Shown here: one piece after another, positions 20,693 to 32,700 of the stretch
Position numbering within the stretch: position 1 is the first letter of the stretch
Layout: each line of letters begins with the position of its first letter
Origin: a virus
DNA length: 41,713 bases
Direction: 5' to 3' (one strand)
IMG/VR virus record: IMGVR_UViG_3300033153_002310
Span: 1-41,713 of that record
Translations under genes and position numbers: made by a program
The notes under the pieces: model-generated
The model's database searches: none
What the model was told of the DNA's origin: nothing
Seen by the model: the letters and a program-made list of their open reading frames with translations, nothing else

Positions 20693-22524
20693 TGGCTATA
20701 ACCTCTGTATCCAAAGATGGTGGCTATCTAGTCATCGTAGAGAATGGCATAACTAAGCGTCGCAGTATAGTCTATGAAGATGCAGTATGCTCACTGCCTC
20801 CAGATGGCTATACTGAGGTTGGAGTTATCTATGTAGATGAGGCTAACAATAAGCTAGTCATCCAGTATAATGGCTCAACTACAGAGATAGAGCTAGATGC
20901 TACCGCTGATTTAACTGGAGCGGAGATAGTAGCTCTATTAGAGGCTCTAGGTTCTGGTAGTAGACTAGAAGTAACCTATCTGGATGATGGTAGTACTTAT
21001 ATAAGGTTCACTGTTGCTGAGCGCACAAAGTTAGGTAACATAGAGACTGGAGCTACTGCTGACCAGACTGGGGCTGAGATTGTAGCCTTGTTAGAAGCTC
21101 TCACTGCTGGCAACAGGCTCTCTCATACTAAGCTAGATGACCTTACAACTGGAGACCCGCATACTCAATATACAAAGCATTCTCTGGCTACGGCAGTTAG
21201 TGATTTCTTGGTTGCTTCTGGCGCAGGAGTATTCATTAAAAAGACATTAGCTGAGGTTAAAACTATCCTGGGATTAGGAACAGCCGCTTATACTGCTGCC
21301 ACTGATTATATTACTCATGCGCTAGCAACTGCTGCCAACGACTTTTTAGTAGCCTCTGGTTCTGGTACTTACATTAAGAAAACACTGGCAGAAACTCTAA
21401 CAATATTGGGGAAGGCTGCTGCATCGGGGCTTGCTTCCCTTAACGCTTCTTCAAAGGTAGTTCAGCAGCCAGCAAGCATCACTGACCATCTAGATGGCTC
21501 ACCTGTTGAAGATGATGCTACTAAAGCCCCAACGTCAGAGTGGGCTTTTGACCATAAGGCCGATACTGGAGCGCACCACTCCCGCTTGCATGACCATTCA
21601 CTTGCTGCCGATAGCGACTTACTTAATCCGATGGCAATGTATAGAGTTGATAACGGCTGCCTGAGGGTGCTCAATCCTAAAGGCGGGGCAGCTACTTGGG
21701 GCTCAGCACAAACAGGAGCAATTCAGATAAAGCTGCCAACTTACTCCAGAGATATGCTGTTTATTACAGGTGATGTTTATCCTTACCTGGAAGATAAGGG
21801 CTTCAAGTTCATAGCAGGCGGCTATGCTTATTCTCCAGGTACTTGGATAAAGACCTTTGCCAGGATAATCGGAAAAGACCCTCACGCTATAAAGGTTCGG
21901 TTTGCCAGGAACGCAGATAGCACCGAGCAGTATATCCTCCTTGGGGAAACAACTACCTCATGGCCCGGCTACACTCAAGTAGCCATAACCAGTGTATCAG
22001 TCGGCTACGGGCAAGCCATCGCTGACTACAAGGAAGGTTGGGAAATCTCAATAGTTGACGACCTGACTGGCTATGCTATAGCCAGAACGATAGACGATGC
22101 TACAATAGCGCCAGAAATTGATGCTAAGATAACCACTCATGAAACTGGGGGCAAACATCGCTGGACTGCTGATAAGCTCCTCAAAGGTGCTGGTGCTGGT
22201 GCTGACCCGACTGAGATAGATGTGCCTAGCGGTGTGACAATAGCTACTGGTTCTTATACGGGCAATGACACACAGAATAGGCAGATTACAACTGGCATGA
22301 AGTGTAGCCTAGTTATCGTAATGGGCATCTCGCAGGCGTTAGCATGGTTTTTAATTCCTGCCACTGGTTGTGTGGCACACGGCCCCACTTCCCATTGGGA
22401 TGAAACCCACTTAGCACTTCACGCAACAGACGGGTTTGTGGTTGACGACAGGAGTAGCGCAGCCGCTGACACTGACTCAAACTCATCCCCTCACACCTAT
22501 AACTATTGGGCAATATCGGAGTAA
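20692..22524 (+). CDS. Tail fibre / receptor-binding protein
   Basis: 610 residues. The N-terminus is a beta-rich attachment domain. Two internal repeats follow: ATADLTGAEIVALLEAL and ATADQTGAEIVALLEAL (20899-20949, 21052-21102), and a longer SLATAVSDFLVASG...KKTLAE unit (21177-21275, 21312-21407). GDPHTQY is typical of fibre shafts. The last roughly 90 residues (SYTGNDTQNRQITTGMK, then GFVVDDRSS and YNYWAIS) match a common trimeric fibre tip. From about 21460 base use seems richer in C/G than in the repeats, so the tip may have been acquired. It is encoded upstream of the terminase, not beside the tail genes. Confidence 0.8.
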   Translation: MAITSVSKDGGYLVIVENGITKRRSIVYEDAVCSLPPDGYTEVGVIYVDEANNKLVIQYNGSTTEIELDATADLTGAEIVALLEALGSGSRLEVTYLDDGSTYIRFTVAERTKLGNIETGATADQTGAEIVALLEALTAGNRLSHTKLDDLTTGDPHTQYTKHSLATAVSDFLVASGAGVFIKKTLAEVKTILGLGTAAYTAATDYITHALATAANDFLVASGSGTYIKKTLAETLTILGKAAASGLASLNASSKVVQQPASITDHLDGSPVEDDATKAPTSEWAFDHKADTGAHHSRLHDHSLAADSDLLNPMAMYRVDNGCLRVLNPKGGAATWGSAQTGAIQIKLPTYSRDMLFITGDVYPYLEDKGFKFIAGGYAYSPGTWIKTFARIIGKDPHAIKVRFARNADSTEQYILLGETTTSWPGYTQVAITSVSVGYGQAIADYKEGWEISIVDDLTGYAIARTIDDATIAPEIDAKITTHETGGKHRWTADKLLKGAGAGADPTEIDVPSGVTIATGSYTGNDTQNRQITTGMKCSLVIVMGISQALAWFLIPATGCVAHGPTSHWDETHLALHATDGFVVDDRSSAAADTDSNSSPHTYNYWAISE

Positions 22525-22530
22525 AGGGAA

Positions 22531-22752
22531 ATGCATTACTATAAGAAAGTAGAAAACGGAAAGATAATAAGTGTAGAGGCTAAAAGCGCAGATATTGTCA
22601 GTCCTCACTTTGTAAAGGCAACAAAGGTTGAGTATGATAACTTCATAGCCTCACTTCCATCTCCTTCACCGCTTGAACCACCTAGAGATTTAGCCACTGA
22701 TATAAATGACCTGAAAGCCAGAATTGAGAAGCTGGAGAAGAAGGAGGCGTAG
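22531..22752 (+). CDS. Small fibre-associated protein
   Basis: 73 residues beginning HYYKKVENGKIISVEAKS, a pattern seen in small proteins that follow fibre genes. A proline-rich linker and a C-terminal coiled coil (DINDLKARIEKLEKKEA) follow. It starts 7 bases after the fibre stop. A fibre chaperone or attachment role is inferred from position. Confidence 0.6.
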   Translation: MHYYKKVENGKIISVEAKSADIVSPHFVKATKVEYDNFIASLPSPSPLEPPRDLATDINDLKARIEKLEKKEA

Positions 22753-22753
22753 A

Positions 22754-23008
22754 ATGGGTTGGAGTGAACTTACAGCAGCACCAGAATTAGATAGAATCTT
22801 CAAGAAGCTAAAACTCAAGTACACTATGCGAAGGGTACTACAACCTGGTACTAATCCAGTAGTACAGATAATGCACGAGAAGAGGCTGAGTATATCAGTT
22901 ATCAATGAGATTCTAGCTCTATTCCCTGAGGCTATCTATATTGAGTTTCTACCAGATACAGTCTTCCAGGATGAGGGAGATACATACGACTTTGGAGATG
23001 ATAAGTAA
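22754..23008 (+). CDS. Unknown 84-residue protein
   Basis: I start it at the ATG at 22754. The longer frame upstream is a poly-Arg reading of the previous gene's end, and AAGGAGG stands just before 22754. The product is mixed alpha/beta (ELDRIFKKLKLKYTMRRVL and RLSISVINEILALFPEAIYIEF) with an acidic tail. Its stop overlaps the terminase start. The role is unknown. Confidence 0.6.
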   Translation: MGWSELTAAPELDRIFKKLKLKYTMRRVLQPGTNPVVQIMHEKRLSISVINEILALFPEAIYIEFLPDTVFQDEGDTYDFGDDK

Positions 23009-24684
23009 TGCCAGTAGTAGCTACTATTGAAGATGCGATGCGAGTGCTGTTCTCTGACAGACGTCTTGCCTTATCTACACTACTGGAGATAGTAAACAAG
23101 GATAGGCAGGCAGTCCCTCTTGCGCCTAATCCTATCCAGGATGATGTCATAGCTATGTCAGGAAACAGAGACATCTATGTCAAGCCTGGTCAGGTAGGCT
23201 TCACATCTATCATACTTGGAGACTTCTACCTGGATAATATCACTGTCAATGGCACTGTATCAGTTGTTATCAGTTACGATGAGTTCTCCGCTCAGAGGCA
23301 AATCCTTAAAGCTAAACGCTATCATCAGAGCCTACAGAGGAAGATTCCTACTATTCCTAAACTTGACCATAAGTCAGCAACAGAGCTCTCGTGGGAGGAC
23401 AAGGCTACTAACTTCTACTCTGTCATGTATATCTTCAGTGCCAGGAGCTATATGCTAGGTCGTGGTGAGGCTATACATAATCTGCTACTGGATGAGTATG
23501 CATTCTGGCCTATTGGTACTCATGAGCTGGTGTTTGCATCTGCAGTGCAGAGAGTGCCTCTGAGGGCAGGAACTAAAATCCGTATTGGTAGCACAGCAAA
23601 TGGCGAGGACAATCCTTTTTGTGAGATGTATAGAGCATCTAAGGAAGGAACATCGGTAGCCAGGTCAGTCTACAAGCCTCACTTCTATCCCTGGTTTATC
23701 CACCCTGAGTATGTGATGTATCCTGATGACCCATTCTGCCTACATGGAGATGACCAGGAGCCTCTACCTAATCTGCAACCAGATGAAGTTAATCTGATTA
23801 TGCTTCTGATAAATACTTATAATCTTGATGAGTTTGAGGCTATGAGCAGGATTAGATGGAGGCGGTATAAGATAGCTGAGATGGCTAGCCTGAGACGGAC
23901 AGGAGAGACTCAGTTCATCTTCCCCCAAGAATATCCAGAAGATGATGAGAGCTGCTTCCTGACAGCTGGTGACCAGGCATATAACATAGACATTATATCT
24001 CAGAAGATACGGGAGTGCTATCCTGCTCCTATCCAGCAGAACATAGTAAATCCTAAAACTGGCATAGCTGCTACCTTAGATATATGGTATCCTCCTGAGG
24101 AAGGCAAAGGCTATCTCTGCTCTATTGACCCTGGCAAAGGCAAGACATCTGAGTCAGTAGCTCACATCTGGACTTTCAAGGAGGGCTATGAGGAGAAGGA
24201 TGGTAAGGTGGTGCCTCCAGAGATGAAGCACTGCGCAACTTTGGCAGGCTGGTATGATGAGTGGGAGATGGCTGAGTACTGCAAGGAGGCAGCCAGGTTC
24301 TATAAGAATACTGTAATAGCACCAGAGGATAATCTGGATATAGTAAGTCATCTTAGAGACTGGCCTAGCCTCTACTACCGTGAAGACCCTCGGGATGGCA
24401 AGATTATTAGAGCAGTAGGCTGGCAGACTAACGTCAGCACTAAGCCTTATATGATAACAGAGCTAAGCAGGAATATGGAGTACATCACTTGCCATGATAT
24501 AAGATTCTGGTCACAGTGTAAGAACATCAGAAGGGATAGTTCAGTGCGGACAGGCATAACAGTGATAGGAGCAGATGACCACCATGATTCAGGCGCAATA
24601 GCAGTTGTCTGTAGAAACGCTATGCCAGTTGACAGAGGTTATGTAGGAAGTTGCGGATGGCCTGAAGGTTGGGGGCAATTCTAA
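23008..24684 (+). CDS. terL: Terminase large subunit
   Basis: 558 residues. The ATPase domain has a variant Walker A (KPGQVGFT, 59-66) and Walker B LLLDEYAFWP (D162, E163). A coupling segment GSTANGEDNPF lies near 195-205. The nuclease domain has D374 in SIDPGKGK, E440 in APEDN and D523/D527 in DDHHDS, the usual three-acid RNase H-fold site. It drives DNA packaging through the portal encoded downstream. Assembly of the genome as a circle fits headful or cos packaging. The start overlaps the stop of the preceding gene. Confidence 0.93.
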   Translation: MPVVATIEDAMRVLFSDRRLALSTLLEIVNKDRQAVPLAPNPIQDDVIAMSGNRDIYVKPGQVGFTSIILGDFYLDNITVNGTVSVVISYDEFSAQRQILKAKRYHQSLQRKIPTIPKLDHKSATELSWEDKATNFYSVMYIFSARSYMLGRGEAIHNLLLDEYAFWPIGTHELVFASAVQRVPLRAGTKIRIGSTANGEDNPFCEMYRASKEGTSVARSVYKPHFYPWFIHPEYVMYPDDPFCLHGDDQEPLPNLQPDEVNLIMLLINTYNLDEFEAMSRIRWRRYKIAEMASLRRTGETQFIFPQEYPEDDESCFLTAGDQAYNIDIISQKIRECYPAPIQQNIVNPKTGIAATLDIWYPPEEGKGYLCSIDPGKGKTSESVAHIWTFKEGYEEKDGKVVPPEMKHCATLAGWYDEWEMAEYCKEAARFYKNTVIAPEDNLDIVSHLRDWPSLYYREDPRDGKIIRAVGWQTNVSTKPYMITELSRNMEYITCHDIRFWSQCKNIRRDSSVRTGITVIGADDHHDSGAIAVVCRNAMPVDRGYVGSCGWPEGWGQF

Positions 24685-24941
24685 TGGCACATATGACAGC
24701 AGCAGAATTAGATAGACTAGCGCAGGATACTGGTTGCGACCTGCATGACGATTGCTTAACTTGTCCACTTAAGCGATGCAAGTATGACCAGTTTCGTTTT
24801 AATGAGAAAAGACAGGCAAGAGATGATAGAATATTAAGATACTATATGGATGGTAAGAGTGTCAGTGAGTTGGCAGACCTCTTTGGGCTATCTGTTAGAA
24901 CTATCCAGAGAGTCCTTGCACGTGGAGGAAGTTATGCCTAG
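24684..24941 (+). CDS. Cysteine-cluster helix-turn-helix protein
   Basis: 85 residues from an ATG overlapping the terminase stop (TAATG). A CDLHDDCLTCPLKRC cluster of four cysteines precedes a homeodomain-like helix-turn-helix (DDRILRYYMDGKSVSELADLFGLSVRTIQRVLARG). A metal or iron-sulphur site plus a DNA-binding domain suggests a regulator. Its place between terminase and portal could also mean a packaging cofactor. The portal gene starts within its last 8 bases. Confidence 0.7.
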   Translation: MAHMTAAELDRLAQDTGCDLHDDCLTCPLKRCKYDQFRFNEKRQARDDRILRYYMDGKSVSELADLFGLSVRTIQRVLARGGSYA

Positions 24942-26703
24942 AATAAAAGATTCAGCAACAGATGTAATTACTAGATGTGATGACCTGAAGAGGTACTGGC
25001 AGCCAAGGGACTCCAAGATGCGCCAGTATTATCGTATGATAGAGATGGTGGATGAACTCAAAACAGAGAAAATGGAGAGTTTCGTCGGCAATGACCCAAG
25101 GTCACTATATAACCTTGTCCTGCATCTCCTAGACGTGAAGATTCCTCATAGAGTAGAAAAGACTGATATTACCCAGATAGAAGAATCAGTAGCCAATGCG
25201 GAAGTTAACCGATTCTTTGAGACAGCCTGGAAGGATGTAGCAGGCAGCTTCAGACGCAGAGGGCCTAGACAAAGCCTTAATAGGGCTAGGCTAGGCTATA
25301 TGCTCGCCACTGGCTGGTATGCAGAGTTCTCCATAGTATCTGACGATGGTAGCCGATGCTACCTTGATGTCTGGTCTCCAACAGAAGTCTTTCCTATGTG
25401 GGATGGAGACTGGGGACTGGATGAAGTAGCTCATATCTTTGAAGTAAATCCACGAAGAGCCATAAGCATATCTAGACAGAACCGCTGGGAGATAAAGGAA
25501 GGTATAGCTAGGCAGTGGGCTAGAGGAAACGCCAAAGGTATCAGGGTCTATGACTACTGGTGGGTGGAAGTATCTGATGACTTTCCTTTCGCCCGCACTG
25601 TCTGGAACGCCATAGTCATAGACGGACAGCTGGTCAAGTTTGAGCAAACCAGATTCAAGAAGATACCTATCTATGTAGCGCCAGTAGGAGGTCTACCAGA
25701 TGTGGGTAGTCTATCTGAAGGAGCAGTTGCAGAGACCTACTCATCAACTCTGAAGCTCCATACTCAAGATGCAGCTACTGGTGATAGGTGGAAGCAGGAG
25801 ATAGGCCAGAGCATCATAGCAACTAATGAGCATATCTACCGCACCTGGAATAAGTGGTGGAGCTTTAGCCTACAGCTGCTGAGAGATACTGCCCAGCCAA
25901 GGATATTTGAGAGAAGCGCCAGTGGCAAGGCTATTGTCCGCCCTGAAGATGTCTTCCGCAGAGGAGCAATCTTCCGTGGAGGTCCTATGGACAATGTGGA
26001 GTTCATAGGCACTCCACCTATACCTCTAGAGTTAAGAAGCACCCAATTAGACTTAGAAGCCATGATGCAAAGAGGCGGTGTCAACTGGGGTATGTATGGC
26101 AGTCTGCAAGGACAGATATCCGCCTATGTTATGAGCCAGATAGCAGCCTCTGCCAATCAGGTTATGAAGCCTTTTCACCAGGCCTTCATTGACCTCAATA
26201 CTGATATAGATAACGACTGGCTAGAGGACATCAGAGAAAGAGGAGTAAAGCCTTATGGCTGGGAGTACCCAGCTGACCTATCACCAGATACTAGAGCCAC
26301 AGCAGAATATGAAATAGAGATTCCTGGGGACTTAGTACAGAGAGCAACCACAGCCAGAATGTTAGACCCAGAGTTCCAGCTTAGCTACTCCTATGTAGTG
26401 CAGAAGCTCTTCCCTGACATTAAAGACCCCCTGAGGGAAAGAGCTAGAATAAGAGCTGACCAGGCTGAACTCCACATGAGTAATGCAGTAATAGCTCTCA
26501 TACAGTACCACCGAGAACAGGCAGCTTACCTGGAGAAGATAGGTGACGTAGAGACAGCAAGACTATACAGCCTAGCTGCCGATGCTGCCTTAGCACAACT
26601 ATCAGCTATGGGTCAGCCTGCCAGGGAACCTCAGCAACCAGCAGCTCAAGTGCCTGGATTAGGTAGACCTGAAGCAGTACCGCAATTAGGACCTGGAGTA
26701 TAA
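24934..26703 (+). CDS. Portal protein
   Basis: 589 residues from the ATG at 24934, which follows GGAGG. The frame is open upstream to 24850 only as a shadow of the previous gene. N-terminal helices (RYWQPRDSKMRQYYRMIEM), a beta-rich wing (LDVWSPTEVFPMWDG), KIPIYVAPVGG, and a long helical C-terminal part (AYLEKIGDVETARLYSLAADAALAQL) fit a portal/connector. Gene order terminase-portal-scaffold-capsid supports it. A Pro/Gln-rich tail ends the protein. Confidence 0.82.
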   Translation: MPRIKDSATDVITRCDDLKRYWQPRDSKMRQYYRMIEMVDELKTEKMESFVGNDPRSLYNLVLHLLDVKIPHRVEKTDITQIEESVANAEVNRFFETAWKDVAGSFRRRGPRQSLNRARLGYMLATGWYAEFSIVSDDGSRCYLDVWSPTEVFPMWDGDWGLDEVAHIFEVNPRRAISISRQNRWEIKEGIARQWARGNAKGIRVYDYWWVEVSDDFPFARTVWNAIVIDGQLVKFEQTRFKKIPIYVAPVGGLPDVGSLSEGAVAETYSSTLKLHTQDAATGDRWKQEIGQSIIATNEHIYRTWNKWWSFSLQLLRDTAQPRIFERSASGKAIVRPEDVFRRGAIFRGGPMDNVEFIGTPPIPLELRSTQLDLEAMMQRGGVNWGMYGSLQGQISAYVMSQIAASANQVMKPFHQAFIDLNTDIDNDWLEDIRERGVKPYGWEYPADLSPDTRATAEYEIEIPGDLVQRATTARMLDPEFQLSYSYVVQKLFPDIKDPLRERARIRADQAELHMSNAVIALIQYHREQAAYLEKIGDVETARLYSLAADAALAQLSAMGQPAREPQQPAAQVPGLGRPEAVPQLGPGV

Positions 26704-26707
26704 TATT

Positions 26708-29700
26708 ATGACTATGCCAGAAGAAGAAAAGAAACCACCAGTAATTCCTCCACCTCCAGTAGAGCCGCAAGAGTACTTCCCTGGCTTTAAGCTGGAATCT
26801 ACACAGTTAGAAAAAAGTCGCTACCAGGCTCAGAAGCGTGTAACAGAGGCTAGCAGGGAGCTTGAGAAGGTTAAGCAACTTGGTATCAAACATCCTCTCA
26901 GCGGCATCTGGGGGTTTGCTCCTCCACCTGGATTATTCTCTCCCGCTGCTGGTGGCCTGATGTCAGAAGAGGACTATCAGCGTGTGCTTCAGCAGTCTAA
27001 CGCAGAGCTGGAAACTGCTAAGAGGGATTATACCAAAGTTGCCTGGAGATACCAGGTGCTTCAGAGCCTACCTATAATACTAAAGGATAGGAAAAGTAGC
27101 ATCAGGAGCATAGATGCTGTCGTAGCTGCCTTCTCTAATGAGTACTTTGATGACTCTGACCAGCAGTGGTTACATGGCATCTGGAGTAAGGCAGAAGGGC
27201 TAATACCTCCAGAGCTACCTCCTGAATTTGTAGGCACTCCTGAGGAAGCCAGGACACAGCTGCTAGAATCTATCCTCCAGCAGCCAAAGCTAGAGCTAAG
27301 GGGAGTCCATCATCTAACTGTAAATGAACTACTCAGGTCTTTCCAGCCTAGAGCACCAGAGCTTCCTAAAGGCATGGATACGGAAGATGTAAGGAGTATC
27401 CTTAAAGATTTACAGTTTGACGAAGAGACTCAAAAGCAGATAGAGGACATCCATGAGTTAGCTGAACAGCTAGTAAATGATTGGAAGTGTCAGGTAGCCT
27501 ATATGGACTTACTCCGTTCTGGTGTAGAGCAAGCTGAGGCACCAGAACTAACTCCAGTAGAGTTCCTTAAGATGACCTTCACTCAGCCAGCATTATCAGC
27601 TCTGGAGTTTCTAGAGAAATACTTCAATATGCTTCCTAGACCTCTAGCTGCTCTGGCTATTATGGCTTTTCCCAGGATAAGAAAGGACTCTGATGCAGCT
27701 GAGTTAGAGGCCCTGTATAATCAGTATAAGGAGCTGGGGGAGAACAGCTGGCAGGCTGCATCTCTGGCTTATCAGGACTGGGATACTAACATCTGGCTCA
27801 AGATGTTTATAGAAACTATGTTTGACCCAACATCTTATATAGGCTTGGGCATCCTAACTAAGATAACTAAACCTCTACCTTACATAGGCAAATTCGCTGC
27901 TGGTCTTGAACGAGGCTGGCTAGAGCTCTGGGACTTACCCTTCAGAGGAGCCAGGAACATTATTAAGAGGATTCCTAAGACTCCTGGTCATTATGCTGTG
28001 TCAATTGCAAGGCAAGCATTCTTAGACTCCAGAGCCTTCCTCCGCAGAGTAACAGGCAGAAATGTGGATAGTCTCAGTGCATCCGAGATAGTAGACTCCT
28101 TCAAGCTAGCTATCAATCAGGCTGCTGAGATGCCCCACGAGACTGGCAATATGGCAGTCAGGACAGGGCGCTATCTCATAGACCACGACTTCCTCACTGA
28201 CATCCAGGTCAAGGATATGCTTACTACTGCTGGTGTCAAGAAGCCAGATGTAACTAAGCAACTCCTTATGGACTTCAACTACAACTGGGACAGATTCTTC
28301 TACAAAGCTCAAACAGCTAAGGAGGCAGCAGCAGATATACTAGCCCATGCTGGATTAGAGCCTACTGAGGAGGTGCTAGGTAAACTGGCAACTCAGCTAG
28401 AGAAGCATCGCACAAAGATAATTGACGGTGCTACCGACATCCTCAGAGGCGATACTGCTAAGGAGATACTAGATTCAGTATTTAGGAATATTGAGGACTT
28501 GCAGCTGAGGAAGATAGCTAGCCCTGTCTATGACTTTGTCCGTAAGTCTGGCAGAGCTACCAGCTGGATAACTCGTAGCACTGATAAGATAATCCGCAAT
28601 AGCCTGGTAACCTGGTTTGATAGGCAGATTACTGCTCCTATGGCTAACCAGTATCTGCTATTTACTAACTATGGGCCTTTCAATGTAGCTGAGAATGTTA
28701 TGAGGAGCTTCCTTGGTGCTGGGGAAGTATTCTATCCAGCGGCAACCAGTCCTATAGATGAGGTCATTAGGATAGGAGAAGGCTTGACTAGTCTGCCTTA
28801 CGACTTCATACAGCACCAGGGTAGATTAGGTAGGCTAGAGATAGCCGTCACTGACCCTAAGACTGGCAAGACACTAGTCTTCAGCAAAGGCAGGATACCT
28901 ACTGTAACTAGACCAATGCCAGAGGCAGTTACTAAAGCACTTCCAAAAGTTGAGATAGAGCTACCAGCTGGAGTAACTATAAAACCTCGTGAGGGTATGG
29001 TGTCTTTGAGAATTGGTAATAAGGACTATCCTATCCGCTCCTGGCAGGACTGGAATGATATGTTTGGAGACATAGGCACTCAGCAAAGAGCATGGTACTT
29101 CCTAACTAAATACAAGCAGTTACTATGGAAGGAAGCTCCTGATGAGATGGCTCATATTGCTAAGGTCTTTGATGACGCAGATAGCCTACTGGCAGGGATA
29201 GAATCCTTTAGCAAGAAGGAGAAAGCTGACCTCAGGAGAGTCCTTGAGCAGGATGCTACTGTAGGACCTGACATGGTAAGAAAGCATGATGTGCCAGTGC
29301 TTGAAGTAGAGCGCAGGAAGGGACTATATGAGCTAAATAAGATACTGGACAAGTGCACTGACATATACTCTATCCATAAGCGGACTCTTAGGGAGGAGTG
29401 GCTTAGTGGTAAGATGGTAAAAGAAGGCATAGATAATAGGGTAGGTGCTGTGGCTGATAGTATCCGAGAGTTCAACATAGCCAGCCTAACTCATGAGGCT
29501 GATATGCTTGATAGACTAGTAGCAGACCTGGCTGAGTTTGTTCCAGAGAATTCAGATGAACTGCTTCGTACTATGGGCTTCATATCTGATTTGACTGAGG
29601 CTACTGGTGAGAGGATATCTGATGTCAGGCAGATTACTCGTGCCAGAGCACAGAAGCTAACTCCAGAGGAGACAGAGGACTTCTACAAAGGTAGCAATGA

Positions 29701-32700
29701 AGTGCTGGGAGAGTTTATAGGTAAGAGTAGTGAGAGTGTAGATGAGATACTTAGAAGTATCAGAAAAGCAGTAGAGGATAGGAAATTACTTAAGCCAGAA
29801 CAGATGACTACTCTAGACAATCTTGCTGAGGCTATCCGCGCTCGCCATGCCAATACACTAGCTACTCGTGAACTTGACCGCAGAATAATCAATGAGATGA
29901 TGGAGCAGACTCCAAAAGCTAAGCGGGATAAGGCCTTCTGGGAACATCTAGAAGCTAGGCGCTCTGCTGAAGCCTGGGAACCTTACTGGTCTAGAGAGGC
30001 TGAGCTCTTTGAGGCTGTAGAGGACATCAAGAATCAGCTCATGGTAGACTTAGGAGTAACACCAGATACTGTCAATGTAGTACCAGAGGTAGTAGACAAG
30101 CTGACTCCTGCTCATGTAGCCTATATGCTAGGAGTAACTGGTGATGACCTCAATAAGGCTCTGACCAAAGTTGGGGCTATGGTTACTATCCGCCCAAAGC
30201 GACAGTTCACTACTTGGGTATACTCTAAAGCCAAAAAGACTGCCAGCAGAGTAGGCAAGACTCCAGATGACATAGGATTCAGCAAAGAAGCTATTGGAGA
30301 TGTCTATGACCAGATGTTCCAGAATCTAGGCTTTGACCCTAAGATGATAGCAGATGAGCCTCTGACACCTACTATGAGCCAGCTTGAAGAGGTCAGGCAG
30401 GAGCTGCATAAGATAGAGGGAATTAGCAAGATTCCTGAGAATGACTATGTGAAGTATAAAGGATATGTGAATAAGTTGGCAGATGACCTAGAGCAGACTC
30501 CTATGTATAGAGACTTTGCCGAACCTCCAGACTTTGAAGGTACTCAGCAGGTCCTTAAACTGGGGCATAGTATTAGTGACCTAAGGAAGATTGCATCCGG
30601 CAAAGGAACTATTAAAGTCTATCACGGAGCACCCACTGAATTTGCTGAGGCTTTAGTGCGGGAAGGACCTAAGATTCCATACAGAGTTCAGGATGTGGTT
30701 GATGAGGTTGCTAAGATTTATGGTCTAGACCGTAGAGAGCTATCTGCTCTGGCATATCGCAAACATGAGATTATAAAAGATTTGAGTGCAGACACAGCTC
30801 CTGTGGCTAGCAGATGGGCGCAGCACTTTCCTCAGGGAGAAGTGTTATCTGAAATAAATGATACTGCCAGATTATTGCTTAGGGCTAGACAGACTAGAAC
30901 TGCTGGCGAGAAGATGTCTGATGCGTATGGGAGGGTGCTGACTGAGGGTAAATTAGCCTGTCGTGAGGCTGGTGTACCTGCAACTCACACTAATATGGCT
31001 AAGATTCTTAACCTACCAGACAAGTATGAATTAGCTACCAAGAAGGGGGCAATAGTAGAACTGGAGATAGACGCATCAACATTATCTGAGAGTAGAAGAT
31101 TAACCGCACAGCATTACCTAGATGATATAGCTGCCAAAGAACTGCCTGAGGCTGAGGCTTTGAAACATTGGAATCATACCTATAAGGACTTCCATTTGAA
31201 GCCTGGGCAGATAAGGTCTGCGAGGATAGCTGTTAGGGATATTCCTTTAGGTCCTCAGACTGGTGGTAAGGAAAGGTGGTGGGCTAAAAAGGAATCTGCC
31301 ATGATGAAGACTCGTACTCAGTATGAAATGGACTTCACTGACTACTCTAACGCCAACATGGTAGATGCTGCTATGAGAATGATATTCCCCTTCTGGCAGT
31401 ATGAGTGGCAGAGATACTTCTGGCTTCCTCGTCAATTCCTCAAGACTCCTGGCATAGGCACTGGAGTAGGCAGGTATATGGATACCTCAGACCAAGGCTA
31501 CATCCCTATCCCTGGCACTGACATCCAGTTTAATCCACTCCGAGGCACTGTCTTCATGGGAGGCTTCAGACGCCTATACCTCCGAGACTTCCCTGAATAC
31601 TATGATGCCTTCCCAGGTATGGAGGTTATAGACTACATCAGCAGACTGGGCTTCTATCCAGGCATACACGTTATGCTGCCTATAATACTCTTCGGTGCTG
31701 CACAGAACAAGCCTGAGTTTGGTGAAGTAGCCCCTGCCTGGGTTAAGACTCCCCTCAATGCTGCTAGAGCAATAGCACCAGAGCAAGCAGGCAAAATCAT
31801 AGATAGAATCTTTCCAGACAGGTTCAGAGACTACCTAACTATGCTAACTCTCGGCAAGTGGGGCGAGGATGCTGATGAGATATGGAGGAAGAAGTCTCAG
31901 GGTATAAAGCTAACTGAAGAGGAAGAGAAGCTCTGGCTTAGAGCAGAGGCAGAAGCCACTGGTCTCAAAGGTATCCTCTTTGAGCAGACTGGTCTGTTCC
32001 GCCTAAGGCCTCAAGAGTATACTCAGATACAACAAGACTACAGGGAGCTCATAGCCGAACTAACAGGAGTACCTACAGATGTCCAGGAGACTATCCAGCG
32101 GCGCTATCCTGTAACTGGTAAGAGATTCTCTGACTACTACAAGCTAGACTCTCTCCAGCAGAAGATTATCTATGAGCAGGAAGCCTATAAACGCTGGCAG
32201 GGAGTTACTACTCCTCTCTATCCTTCTACCTGGCAGCAGGAGGATGTAAGGGTCAGAGACTACTATGAGAAGGTAGAGCAACTCTATAACGATGCTCGCC
32301 ATACTGGTATCTTTGATGAGCAAGGCAATCTAGTCCAGCCCGCTATAACTGAGCTAACTCGCCAGTGGGTATCTGGTGAGATAGGTCCTGACCAGTGGGT
32401 ATCTGGTAGGGGAGAAGTCCTTGACCATGCCTCAGCAGCATCCTTAGAAATGGGCAAGAGAGACTATCCTGATGTGCCTAAGACTCTAGACCAGAGGGAA
32501 GCAAGATACAAGGAGCGAGGTATCCCTGCCCCTACTCAGAGCCCAGACCAAGAGCTACTCTATCTCTACTATGAACTGAAACCAAAATACAGCTGGGACT
32601 GGGATAGAGACCGCTATGCCTATGACTTTGACTCTTACTTTGCCAAGATAGATGCTCTACTAGAATCTATGCAAGGTGAGTTCCGCCAGCGCTTTGAAGA

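Noticed and set aside
20899-21407. CRISPR or other DNA repeat array
   Set aside because: The repeats are diverged protein-coding units in the tail fibre with no spacer pattern.
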